From assembly GCA_947070915.1 (NCBI GenBank), contig CAMTDY010000029.1:1-19761 (forward strand): a stretch of DNA of 19,761 nucleotides, in the 5' to 3' direction. The notes beneath the pieces were generated by a model that ran no database searches, was not told the DNA's origin, and saw only the letters and a program-made list of their open reading frames with translations. Source of the stretch: an uncultured Roseburia sp. (GTDB lineage Bacteria; Bacillota; Clostridia; Lachnospirales; Lachnospiraceae). Positions within the stretch are counted from its first letter, which is position 1, and every line of letters starts with the position of its first letter. Shown piece by piece: positions 1-8,033 of this stretch. Position numbers and translations under genes: made by a program.

Positions 1-108
1 GGGTACATATTTCTATATACCTTGCCCTTATGATATCTTAACTAAATGACATTACTACAGACAACCATCTTTTCTCCTTATATCTTACAATGTAATTTTA
101 TTTCTTTT

Positions 109-1290
109 TTACCCGATCAGCTCCTCAATGAGCTTCACCACCTTTTCCGATGCTCTTCCATCGTCCCAGATGTTATATTTTTCACGGAATTTCTCGAAGC
201 GTTCTTCGTATTCTTTCGGATCGTAATTTAGGATATTACCTATGAGCTCTTCTGTATCCGATGAGATCGGTCCCGGCATCTCGCCCTCATAATCAAAATA
301 AAACCCTCGCAGATCATTTCTGTATTTTTCCAGATCATAGGCATAGAAAAACATCGGCCGTTTCAGGATGCTGTAATCAAACATGACAGAAGAATAGTCT
401 GTGATCAGCATATCTGACACAAGAAACAGCTCCGCGATATCATGGCTCTGGTCGAAATGATAAATAAATCCTTTGTAGGGAAACCAGTCAATATAATCCA
501 TGATCAGATAATGATACTTGACGATCAATATATAATCCTCCTGGAGCCTCTCCATAAGAAGGTCAAAGGAGAGCTTCGGGCTGAATTTATAGCTGGAATT
601 CTCCTCAAATTCGTCATCGCGGAAAGTGGGCGCGTAGAGGAGGATCTTTTTATCCAGCGGCAGTCCCAGCCGCTTTTTCAGCAGCCAGATATCTTCTTCA
701 TTATTTTTTGAAAGCAGCAGGTCATTTCTCGGATAGCCGATCTCTAACATCTCTTTGTCAAAGGCAAATGCGCGCCGGAAGGTAACGGTAGAAAACGGAT
801 TCTGGGAGATCAGATAATCCCAGATCTGCACATTTTTCACAAAACCCTTCTGATACGTACCGATGTCTGTCTCATTCATCATGAATACATTATCCATGTC
901 CAGAACCAGCTTTTTCAGCGGTGTTCCGTGCCAGGTCTGGATATAAAAACAGTTTTTCCGCTTGATAAGCCATTCCGGCTGACGGCAGTCAAACACCCAT
1001 ACCTTTGCTGTCGCCATATAGTAGAGATAGCGCAGCCTTCCATAGCGGAACTGATAACCATCCCCAGGGATCGGGTAGGGAATGCTTTCATAAAACCAGG
1101 TACATTCCCATTTTTCCTGATAACCATTTTCCACCATATACTCAAAAATATGCCTTGGATTTCCCGAATAACTCTTTCCCAGACTAGAATCAAATACGAT
1201 CCGTCTTTTGTTTACCGGGAGCACAACACACATGACACGGTAGATAATGATCACGATCTTTTTTACGAGAAACCGAATAAAATTTCTCAT
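109..1290 (-). CDS. CDP-glycerol glycerophosphotransferase family protein (TagB/TagF-like), stand-alone
   Basis: Predicted to transfer glycerol-phosphate (or a related polyol-phosphate) from a CDP-linked donor to a membrane-bound acceptor at the inner face of the membrane. The 393-residue protein is a single Glyphos_transf-type domain. Visible motifs are GKSYSGNPR near residue 38, WHGTPLKKL at 120-128 with H121, APTFRDDEF near 220, a second conserved His at H260 (KYHY), and TDYSS at 297-301. The two histidines correspond to the catalytic pair known in TagF. A hydrophobic stretch at about 5-26 may anchor it to the membrane. Its ATG overlaps the upstream gene's TGA as ATGA, implying translational coupling. 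It is the last gene of the operon in the window and lacks the N-terminal glycosyltransferase of its two paralogues. KYH replaces the RTH of those paralogues. The family call is secure; donor and polymer are unknown. Confidence 0.9.
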   Translation of the reverse strand: MRNFIRFLVKKIVIIIYRVMCVVLPVNKRRIVFDSSLGKSYSGNPRHIFEYMVENGYQEKWECTWFYESIPYPIPGDGYQFRYGRLRYLYYMATAKVWVFDCRQPEWLIKRKNCFYIQTWHGTPLKKLVLDMDNVFMMNETDIGTYQKGFVKNVQIWDYLISQNPFSTVTFRRAFAFDKEMLEIGYPRNDLLLSKNNEEDIWLLKKRLGLPLDKKILLYAPTFRDDEFEENSSYKFSPKLSFDLLMERLQEDYILIVKYHYLIMDYIDWFPYKGFIYHFDQSHDIAELFLVSDMLITDYSSVMFDYSILKRPMFFYAYDLEKYRNDLRGFYFDYEGEMPGPISSDTEELIGNILNYDPKEYEERFEKFREKYNIWDDGRASEKVVKLIEELIG

Positions 1291-3665
1291 GTCTGCTCCT
1301 TCCCGAACACAATATCAATGGCACGCTGAGAAGCAAAACCGTCGTCCACACTGCAGAATTTCTCATAAAACTGCTCATAGCGCTCCTTGTACTGTTCCGT
1401 AACTTTATCAATATTATGAAGTGCCTCCACAAGTTCATCATTTGTCTGAAGGATCGGTCCCGGAAGCTCTGTATTCATATCAAAGTACATTCCCCGGATC
1501 TCTCCTTTGTAATCCTCATAATCATAGGCAAAAAACAGCATCGGCCGTCTCAGGTTCGCAAAATCGAAAAAGACAGAAGAATAGTCCGTAATACAGATAT
1601 CTGAAGCCAGGTACAGCCTGGATACATCATTGTAGGTGCTTCCGTTATATACAAAATCTTCCAGCCCTGTAAGGTCCAGAATATCGGCGATATAGTAATG
1701 GGTTCTCAGAAGCAGCACGCTGTCCCCGCCAAATTCCCGGCGCATTCTTTCCAAATCCATAGCCAGGGTAAATTTATATTTGGCTTTGCCATAAAACTGA
1801 TTGTCACGCCAGGTCGGCGCATACAGGATCACCCGTTTGTCCTCCGGGATACCAAACTCCCGTTTTACTTCCTTTGCGATCTCCCCGGCACGTTCCGAAT
1901 AGAGAATGTCATTCCGCGGATATCCCACCTCGATGATCTGCTCCCTGGGATAACAAAAAGCGCGCTCAAACACATCCGTGGAAAAACGGTTTGCCGAGAT
2001 CAGATAATTCCACGCCTTACTCTGGCGGTAAAACAGTTTCTTATGATCCTGGCTCACCGCATGGATATCATCCAGGTCAAAGGCCAGCTTTTTCAGCGGT
2101 GTTCCATGCCAGGTCTCCAGAAATACGACGCCCTCCCGTTTTTTAAACCATGCCGGCTGTCTTGTATTGCATATAAAATATTTGGCGCGGGAGGTATAGT
2201 ATACATACCTCAGGGAGTGTCTCTTACAGATGGAAGGATGTCCCTTCATCTCAGGAGCCCTCTTATTCAAACACCAGATATAACGGTATTTATCGCCATA
2301 GGTATCATACAGGTATTCATACAGATATTTCGGGCTGTCCGAATAGCTCTTCCCAAAAAAGCTCTCCACAAATACCCAGTTCTCCTTCGTTGGCATTTTC
2401 TGGAAAAAATGATTGTCCAGAAATCTCCAATACTGAATAGGTTTTCCGATCAGCCCCCTTTTCTTTTTCAGGATATAGGCGAGCCGTCCCATCGGTTTTG
2501 CCATCCGGTACTTGCCCCTCACGATAAACTCCAGTTCCAGGCGCCTAAAAAATTTCAGTTCCTTCTTGATGCGCTTTAAATCCTCCTTTGGGATCTTCCG
2601 GAGATTTTGTGTATACCGGACACTTTTCTGCCCTTTCAGGCTGCCGGGGAACTTTCCAATAGTAAACATACAGAGACAGCGGTGCAACGCATAGCGGAGA
2701 TGTTCATCTGCCTGGGCAAGAATCTCATATGCCTGCTCGTGGCTCTCTATGTACTCACGAGTTCTGCGTTTTCTCTTTTTCTGGCTCAGCGCCGGCAGAT
2801 GGATCGGATCATTCCGGTGTCTCCACACATAGATACTGCTGCCATCCACCCACATTTCTCCGGCTGCCCCGGCAAGAACCTTTGCCACTACAGGCATATC
2901 CGAATAAAAGGTATTGTATTCATCAAAGGTCAGTTCCAGGCTGTCAAAATAATCCCTCCGGATCAACAAGTGCTGTATCGTAAAACGTTTCTTCAAGATC
3001 TGCTCCAGTCCTTCTCCTTCCAGTGGACAGATCCCCTCAATCTCGGAATCCGGTTTTGCCTTCTCAAAATCAAAGCTCACCGGGCGGAACCAGGAACTCC
3101 AGCGGTTACCAGTGACCACCTTGGCCTTCTTCTCCTCTGCCAGCTTTACCAATTTCGTCAGCGCGTCTTCCCACAGATAATCGTCGGCATCCAGAAAGTA
3201 AATATAGTCACCCTCTGCATACTTCAATCCCATATTTCTCGCGGCCGCCACGCCAAAAGGGCGCAGTGGGATCTCCAGTTCCCCCTCAAAAGGCGTATCC
3301 CCGCTCACTGCAGTACTGCCGGAATCATCCATATCGTTGTCATCTTCACTGGCTGCCTGGGATCTCTCCCGTTCTACCTTATAGGCCTCAAATTCTTCCT
3401 CTGTCATGCCCAGGGATTTTCTTTTTTCGTTCTCAAAAAACTGATGTTTCCTGTCAAAATACTCATCCGCATCAATTTCATCATCCATCACAATGTGTTT
3501 GACATGTTTCATTGCCAGCACCTGCTCCGGAACCTCATGTCCATCCTTGTCATCCACCAGAATAATCTCAAAATCCGGCAGATTCTGATCCTCGATACTT
3601 TGAATGCATTCTTCCAAATAGGATGGCCCCTTCAGATATGGGACAATAACACTTACCTTTGACAT
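1287..3665 (-). CDS. Bifunctional GT2 glycosyltransferase / CDP-glycerol glycerophosphotransferase with acidic insertion
   Basis: Two enzymes in one chain of 792 residues. The N-terminal part (about 1-330) is a GT-A family 2 glycosyltransferase: VSVIVPYLKGPSYLEECI at the start, GVAAARNMGL, then the metal-binding FLDADDYL near 158-165. The C-terminal part (about 430-790) is a TagF-like domain with FFGKSYSDSPKY, WHGTPLKKL (H520), LLRTHYYIAD (H656) and TDYSS (693-697). It should add a sugar and a polyol-phosphate to the same surface polymer. Between the first strands of the GT2 fold and GVAAARN lies an extra stretch of about 75 residues, very acidic and Ser-rich, which its paralogue lacks. An in-frame TTG at 3675-3677 has a GGAGG about 5 nt upstream and could be the true start (796 aa). 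I prefer the ATG, which directly opens the GT2 fold. It follows the upstream gene by 30 bp and overlaps the downstream gene by 4 bp. Confidence 0.88.
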   Translation of the reverse strand: MSKVSVIVPYLKGPSYLEECIQSIEDQNLPDFEIILVDDKDGHEVPEQVLAMKHVKHIVMDDEIDADEYFDRKHQFFENEKRKSLGMTEEEFEAYKVERERSQAASEDDNDMDDSGSTAVSGDTPFEGELEIPLRPFGVAAARNMGLKYAEGDYIYFLDADDYLWEDALTKLVKLAEEKKAKVVTGNRWSSWFRPVSFDFEKAKPDSEIEGICPLEGEGLEQILKKRFTIQHLLIRRDYFDSLELTFDEYNTFYSDMPVVAKVLAGAAGEMWVDGSSIYVWRHRNDPIHLPALSQKKRKRRTREYIESHEQAYEILAQADEHLRYALHRCLCMFTIGKFPGSLKGQKSVRYTQNLRKIPKEDLKRIKKELKFFRRLELEFIVRGKYRMAKPMGRLAYILKKKRGLIGKPIQYWRFLDNHFFQKMPTKENWVFVESFFGKSYSDSPKYLYEYLYDTYGDKYRYIWCLNKRAPEMKGHPSICKRHSLRYVYYTSRAKYFICNTRQPAWFKKREGVVFLETWHGTPLKKLAFDLDDIHAVSQDHKKLFYRQSKAWNYLISANRFSTDVFERAFCYPREQIIEVGYPRNDILYSERAGEIAKEVKREFGIPEDKRVILYAPTWRDNQFYGKAKYKFTLAMDLERMRREFGGDSVLLLRTHYYIADILDLTGLEDFVYNGSTYNDVSRLYLASDICITDYSSVFFDFANLRRPMLFFAYDYEDYKGEIRGMYFDMNTELPGPILQTNDELVEALHNIDKVTEQYKERYEQFYEKFCSVDDGFASQRAIDIVFGKEQT

Positions 3666-3695
3666 TTTATCTTCCAAACCTTCCTCCGCAATATT

Positions 3696-5882
3696 TTACT
3701 TCTCCTGTCCCTTCGGACCGAACACAGCATTTACCACCTTTTCTGTGGCATGTCCGTCTTCCCAGCAACAGTATTTTTCACAAAATTGGTCATATTTTTC
3801 CTGATATTCTTCTTTTACTTCATCGATCCGGCGAATGGACTCTATGATCTCTTCCGTCTCAAAAAGCATAGGTCCCGGAAGCTCTTCCTCCACATCCATA
3901 TAAAATCCCCGGAGTACGCTGCGGTATTTTTCCAGATCATAGGTAAAGAACAGCATCGGCCTTCTCAGATTTGCGTAGTCAAAAAAGACCGAAGAATAAT
4001 CTGTGATCAAAATATCCGATATCAGATAGAGTCTGGCAATATCATCATATTTGCTCAGATTCCATGCAAATCCCTCATACTGACTCAGATCAAGAAAATC
4101 TGCGATAAAATAATGGGTTCTGAGGATCACCACATACTCTTTTCCCAGTTCTCTCTTCATCTGCTCCAAATCTAGTTTCAAAGTAAATTTATACTGGGCA
4201 TGGCCATAAAATTCATCGTCCCGCCAGGTAGGCGCATAGAGGATCACTTTCTTATCCTCTGGTATACCAAGCTCCGCCTTGATCTCCCGCATCAGCTCTT
4301 CCTTGTCTTCCCGGTACAGAATATCGTTTCTTGGATAACCGGACTCCAGCATCTTCCCGTCATACATAAAAGCACGGCGGAAAATATCCTCTGAAAACGG
4401 ATTGGGTGCCACCAGATAGTCCCAGGAACGGGTCTGGATATAGAACTGCTCCTTATACAGCGGCGACGCCGTGGTCACATCCTCCATGTCAAATACCAGT
4501 TTCTTCAATGGAGTTCCATGCCAAGTCTCCAAAAACACATTGCCCTTCCGCTTGATAAAATACTGGGGCTGCCTCCCATTAAATACGATATATTTTGCCC
4601 TTGCCATATAAAAGAAATACTTGAAACCAAACCGCTTCATCTGGCGGGCAGGGTAGGGAAGCTTCAGCTTCTTCCCTGCATTCACCCATATATAGTTATA
4701 TTTCCCTGGATATTTTTTGTTAAGAAATTCAAAAATATACTTCGGGCTGTCAGAATAGCTTTTCCCAAAAAAACTCTCAAAGATCACCGTATCTTCCAGC
4801 ATCTTCATCCGGGAAAACACCTTCTCATACAGATAGCGCTTCATCTTGGCACGGCTGGTGCAGATCCGGAACAGCGTCTGTTTTCTCGCGTGGTTCCTGG
4901 TCTTGCCAGCAAGGCCCGCTGCATCCCCCGCCAGTCCATACCGGATCAGCTTTCTGGGATGATGTTTCAGCATGGGATATACACCTTTTCCCAGCAGCTT
5001 CAAGGCATCCTGAAGAACAATCACCGTCTCTTTCTGTTTCGCCGGCTTCGCCTCCACCATAAAAGCAGCGATCCTGGTCACAAGCCACATAACAAATTTG
5101 TAGTCCAGATACTGGTTCTTAATCTCATCCTGGGCAGGTATATGTTTCTTCGCCCTGCGGTAAGCCTCCATCCCCTCAAATACTTTTTTCTCATCGTCTT
5201 TCGCCTGCAGCAGCGAAGGCAGGTTCACCGGATCATTGTGTTTTCTCTTTATATATAAGCCATTTTCACAAAATTTCGTTCTTTCTACATGGGAAAGCAC
5301 CTGCATCAAAAAGGGCAGGTCTGAAAAATAATGCAGGTCCTCACAAAACCGGATCGAATGCTCCTGGATCACCTTTCTGGAGATCAGCATTCCGAGTATC
5401 GTTATCCCCTGAAGGCTCCCGGCACGCATGGGAAGGTATTCATAGGCATTGTTCATATCCCCATCATACACTTTATGCTCCACACCGTTCTGGCGGTCCA
5501 GTTCCTCACCGTTGTCAAAATATACCTTTCGGCTGTACCACGTACTCCGGATCTCTCCATAGACCACACCTCCGGGAGCTTCTTGTTCCACAAGGCGCTC
5601 CAGCGTGTCCGGAGCCAGAAAATCATCGGCATCCATAAAATAAACATACTCTCCGCCAGCCATATCAAGCCCGGCATTTCTTGCCGCCGCCACGCCTCCC
5701 GTATCCTTTGTGCAGGCAAATTGTATTTTCAGCCCGTTCCATTCACTCACATCTGGTTTATCACATCCGTCACATACCAGGATCACTTCAAAATCATGGA
5801 AACTCTGTTCTGCCAGACTTGCCAGGCAGTCACGGATATAGTTCTTTTCATCGTGATAAGCTACAATTACACTTACCTTCAC
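3696..5882 (-). CDS. Bifunctional GT2 glycosyltransferase / CDP-glycerol glycerophosphotransferase
   Basis: First gene of the polymer operon, 728 residues. Residues 1 to about 230 form a family 2 glycosyltransferase: VSVIVAYHDEKNYIRDCL, GGVAAARNAGL near 62-72, and the DxD-like MDADDF at 83-88. A Lys/Arg-rich linker follows. Residues from about 365 to the end form the TagF-like domain with FFGKSYSDSPKYIFEFL, ETWHGTPLKKL (H455), APTWRDDEFYG, LRTHYFIADFL (H590) and TDYSSVFFDYANLRRP from 627. The start codon is GTG, chosen because GGAGG sits 8 nt upstream and the reading begins exactly at the GT2 fold; the nearby ATG is out of frame. It is clearly paralogous to the next gene over both domains, apart from that gene's acidic insertion. 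Teichoic-acid-like or capsule synthesis is inferred from family. No CDP-glycerol synthetase or polymer exporter is present in the window. Confidence 0.9.
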   Translation of the reverse strand: MKVSVIVAYHDEKNYIRDCLASLAEQSFHDFEVILVCDGCDKPDVSEWNGLKIQFACTKDTGGVAAARNAGLDMAGGEYVYFMDADDFLAPDTLERLVEQEAPGGVVYGEIRSTWYSRKVYFDNGEELDRQNGVEHKVYDGDMNNAYEYLPMRAGSLQGITILGMLISRKVIQEHSIRFCEDLHYFSDLPFLMQVLSHVERTKFCENGLYIKRKHNDPVNLPSLLQAKDDEKKVFEGMEAYRRAKKHIPAQDEIKNQYLDYKFVMWLVTRIAAFMVEAKPAKQKETVIVLQDALKLLGKGVYPMLKHHPRKLIRYGLAGDAAGLAGKTRNHARKQTLFRICTSRAKMKRYLYEKVFSRMKMLEDTVIFESFFGKSYSDSPKYIFEFLNKKYPGKYNYIWVNAGKKLKLPYPARQMKRFGFKYFFYMARAKYIVFNGRQPQYFIKRKGNVFLETWHGTPLKKLVFDMEDVTTASPLYKEQFYIQTRSWDYLVAPNPFSEDIFRRAFMYDGKMLESGYPRNDILYREDKEELMREIKAELGIPEDKKVILYAPTWRDDEFYGHAQYKFTLKLDLEQMKRELGKEYVVILRTHYFIADFLDLSQYEGFAWNLSKYDDIARLYLISDILITDYSSVFFDYANLRRPMLFFTYDLEKYRSVLRGFYMDVEEELPGPMLFETEEIIESIRRIDEVKEEYQEKYDQFCEKYCCWEDGHATEKVVNAVFGPKGQEK

Positions 5883-5975
5883 TGATCATTCCTCCAGCAT
5901 AATATAATAGAGTATCATACAGATACCCGGTTTTTTCACATCTGAATCCGACAGGACTTATTTTATCATAATTTT

Positions 5976-6064
5976 TGCACAGGGTTTCTGTGCATTCCGA
6001 TGTTGCGAAGCAACTCGCTAATAAGTTCGCTAGAACTTATTTTAAGTCCGCTAGGACTTATTTT
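5976..6064. repeat. Array of four short hairpins including a 21-nt tandem hairpin repeat
   Basis: Four perfect inverted repeats are packed into about 85 nt. They are TGCACAG/CTGTGCA (5976-5994, 5-nt loop), GTTGC/GCAAC (6002-6014, loop GAA), AATAAGTTC/GAACTTATT (6020-6041, loop GCTA) and TAAGTCC/GGACTTA (6043-6060, loop GCTA). The last two lie in exact head-to-tail 21-nt units, 6023-6043 and 6044-6064, which differ only by a T-to-C and an A-to-G that pair with each other. A third, diverged unit lies at 5945-5969, exactly 100 bp away from the second unit's matching positions, with loop GACA. The array lies upstream of the transferase operon and would fall largely in its leader RNA if transcription starts near 6053. 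Confidence 0.75.
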
Positions 6065-6089
6065 ATCACATGTCTATCCTGTGTGGCAA
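6060..6089 (-). promoter_or_regulatory. Candidate promoter for the transferase operon
   Basis: Read on the minus strand, TTGCCA (6084-6089) is followed after 18 nt by TAAAAT (6060-6065). Transcription would start near 6053 and give a leader of about 170 nt running through the hairpin array to the GTG start at 5882. The -10 overlaps one arm of the last hairpin, so that hairpin could act only as DNA. The match is moderate and the spacer slightly long. No better promoter was found closer to the gene. Confidence 0.35.
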
Positions 6090-6344
6090 GAAATAAAATT
6101 TCCGCTCGTAGTACAAGTTTACCCTTCTTTTACAAAAAGTACCTACACTTCCTACACCTTTCTACAGCAAAAAGTATCTATTGTACCAGAGGGCGAAGGA
6201 CAAAAAACAGGATTGAGACCGGAGCCATGGAGCTGCTCCATATTAAAAGGAGCCCTGCTATGCCTGCATACATTCTAGCACATTCAAGACCCCTTTTCAC
6301 TATTTTTTTCGTCAAATTCCACATCGTTCAATGATTTGGTTTTA

Positions 6345-6944
6345 TCAGGCACGCCATTCGGCATCGGATTCCCACTGGCATTCTGTAATCTTCATATTTG
6401 AAAACACTGCCTTGTATGATCCCTCCGTCGGGCTACAGGCATATATGCCATATGTAATAGTTTCTCCCCCCTCCCACATATGAAAAATTCTCATCTGACT
6501 GTAATTAATGCCATCCTCACTGCATTCAATGCAATAATCACTGTTTCTGCGTGAAAACCGATACCACATGCTCTTAATTTCAGAGGATATATCCGTCGTC
6601 GCCCAGTCAGAATATCCATGATTTGTTACGACGCTTCCCAACCGCTGCACTTTTTCGTCCTCATATTCAATAGATGCCTTAAACCAGTTGTCGCTGTTTA
6701 AATACATGACTACACCACACTGGTCAAAACGACAGGCACTCTCAAACTCCGTCTTTACGACAAAGGAAAAATATTTATCACTTGTTTCAATCTGAAATAC
6801 CGGAGCATTATCATTTTGAAAACCATAATAAGTACGTGCCCACAAGTCAGTTCCGCTTTCTGTCATAATCACAACTTCATCCTCACCAACCTGCACCTGT
6901 TTTGGCTGCCGCGTCCATTTCGGGGTACATTTCAAAAAATCCAT
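6345..6944 (-). CDS. DUF1349 domain protein (concanavalin A-like fold)
   Basis: A 199-residue protein of the DUF1349 family, whose members have a beta-sandwich, concanavalin A/laminin G-like fold. Typical features are the N-terminal MDFLKCTPKWTRQPKQV, DLWARTYYGF near residue 34, FDQCGVVMYLNSDNWFKASIE in the middle, SDWATTDI, and a C-terminal GIYACSPTEGSYKAVFSNMKI. The family is cytoplasmic here (no signal peptide) and has no firmly established reaction; a role in handling or sensing a carbohydrate is only inference from the fold. An upstream ATG at 6983 would add 13 residues. I chose 6944 because AGAGG sits 7 nt before it and family members begin at this point. It is divergent from the AraC-type regulator at 7125, which probably controls it. 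Confidence 0.85.
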   Translation of the reverse strand: MDFLKCTPKWTRQPKQVQVGEDEVVIMTESGTDLWARTYYGFQNDNAPVFQIETSDKYFSFVVKTEFESACRFDQCGVVMYLNSDNWFKASIEYEDEKVQRLGSVVTNHGYSDWATTDISSEIKSMWYRFSRRNSDYCIECSEDGINYSQMRIFHMWEGGETITYGIYACSPTEGSYKAVFSNMKITECQWESDAEWRA

Positions 6945-7054
6945 CCTTCTGCCTCTCTTTCTTTTTCCCTCACAGATAAGCATTTTATTACCTGTTTATT
7001 CTGATCCCACGTTTAACATAAATAACATTATATCGTATAATTTCTGCAAAATCA

Positions 7055-7084
7055 TTGCACATAATCGCACATTTATAGTACAAT
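7055..7084 (+). promoter_or_regulatory. Candidate promoter of the AraC-type regulator
   Basis: TTGCAC (7055-7060) and TACAAT (7079-7084) are separated by 18 nt, with the start codon 40 nt further at 7125. The same 180-bp divergent region must also hold the promoter of the DUF1349 gene. A perfect TATAAT read on the minus strand occurs at 7027-7032, but I see no good -35 for it, which would fit a promoter needing an activator. Confidence 0.45.
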
Positions 7085-7124
7085 ATCTTAAGTACTGTTA
7101 TTTTATGATGAACGGAGATTCTTT

Positions 7125-8033
7125 ATGGGGACTTATAAGATTACCACTGACGATACACTTAGGGAGACCATCCAGCATGGAAACAGCCGCTATCCATTTG
7201 CATACTATCCAGATAATATCTGGCAATTTGATTTTCACCGGATCGACTGGCACTGGCATCACGAACTGGAATTCCTTGTTGTTGCCGAAGGCACTGCCAC
7301 CTGCCTTGTAGGCGCAGAGAAAATAGAACTGCACCAGGGCTGCGGTCTGTTTATCAATAGCAGCATTCTCCACCGCTTTGAGGCACAGGACAGCACTTTC
7401 ATCCCTAATATCGTCTTTTCTCCAACCTTGCTGGCACCTGAAAAAAGCCTTATTTATGAAAAATATATCCGTCCTGTTATAAACTCATCTATCCCATATC
7501 AGATTTTTTATCCCCATACAACGTGGCAAAATCATATTTTACAGACTTTGTCAAAAATCTTTACTCTTCAGGAAGCAGATGAAGACAATGAGTTATACAC
7601 CATACAGCTCCTTTTACAAATCTGGGATATATTTTTCAAACATTTTGACCTGACTTCCGGTTCCCCGGCTCTTCACCATGTAAATCACAAACAGGCAAGA
7701 TTACAGATTATGATGCAGTATATCCATGACCACTACAGGGAGGAGATCACCCTTGAAACGATTGCTTCTTCCGTCTCCATCAGCAAAAGTGGAGCATTGC
7801 ATATTTTTCAGTCATGTATTCATATATCTCCAGTGGCGTATCTCATCCAGTACCGGCTGGCACAGGCTGCCGAAAAGCTATACACGACCCAGAAATCAGT
7901 TTCTTCCATTGCAGAAGAAACAGGATTTACAAGTTCCGGATATTTTTGCAGGAAATTCAGACAACACTATCATATGAGTCCTGGGGAATACAGACGAAAA
8001 AAACTAAATCGTGTCCTCACTCTGCCTTCTTGA
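7125..8033 (+). CDS. AraC-family transcriptional regulator with cupin-type N-terminal domain
   Basis: A 302-residue one-component regulator. The N-terminal half (about 15-170) resembles the AraC ligand-binding cupin: HRIDWHWHHELEFLVVAEGTATCLV contains the usual H-x-H-x-E-like pattern, followed by a GCGLFINSSILHRF strand. The C-terminal 100 residues carry the two helix-turn-helix units: ITLETIASSVSISKSGALHIF and SVSSIAEETGFTSSGYFCRKF, then MSPGEYRR, the classical AraC ending. It likely binds a small effector, perhaps a sugar, and controls the divergent DUF1349 gene and itself. The start ATG has GGAG about 8 nt upstream. The gene looks more AT-rich than its neighbours by eye, as does the DUF1349 gene, so the pair could have been acquired together; this is only an impression. 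Confidence 0.9.
   Translation: MGTYKITTDDTLRETIQHGNSRYPFAYYPDNIWQFDFHRIDWHWHHELEFLVVAEGTATCLVGAEKIELHQGCGLFINSSILHRFEAQDSTFIPNIVFSPTLLAPEKSLIYEKYIRPVINSSIPYQIFYPHTTWQNHILQTLSKIFTLQEADEDNELYTIQLLLQIWDIFFKHFDLTSGSPALHHVNHKQARLQIMMQYIHDHYREEITLETIASSVSISKSGALHIFQSCIHISPVAYLIQYRLAQAAEKLYTTQKSVSSIAEETGFTSSGYFCRKFRQHYHMSPGEYRRKKLNRVLTLPS

Larger units (their letters stand above)
5883..6344. other. Gene-free 462-bp leader/intergenic region with dense secondary structure
   Basis: This gap separates the transferase operon from the DUF1349 gene; both are read on the minus strand. I find no convincing gene. The plus-strand ORF at 5975-6334 starts inside the hairpin array, has no good ribosome binding site and no protein-like composition. 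From the operon outward the region holds a 7-bp dyad (5910-5928), a diverged repeat unit (5945-5969), four tight hairpins (5976-6060), a candidate minus-strand promoter (6060-6089), phased CTACA repeats (6133-6181) and a perfect palindrome (6227-6241). Its length and structure suggest a regulated promoter and 5' leader for the operon. Confidence 0.6.

Noticed and set aside
1..21. Weak hairpin at the left edge (GGTA-ATAT with ATATACC)
   Set aside because: It has a bulge, a short A/T-rich stem and no U-tract, so it is not a convincing terminator.
42..68. Eight-codon minus-strand ORF behind a good AAGGAG, downstream of the transferase operon
   Set aside because: It is too short to support as a gene or leader peptide without seeing the sequence beyond the window edge.
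1698..3662. Long plus-strand ORFs (293 and 351 codons) opposite the second transferase gene
   Set aside because: They lie antisense to a gene with clear catalytic motifs in both domains, overlap each other and have no recognisable domains or suitable ribosome binding sites.
5975..6334. 119-codon plus-strand ORF in the gene-free region
   Set aside because: It runs through the hairpin repeats, has Ser/Thr/Arg-rich low-information sequence and no Shine-Dalgarno sequence at its start.
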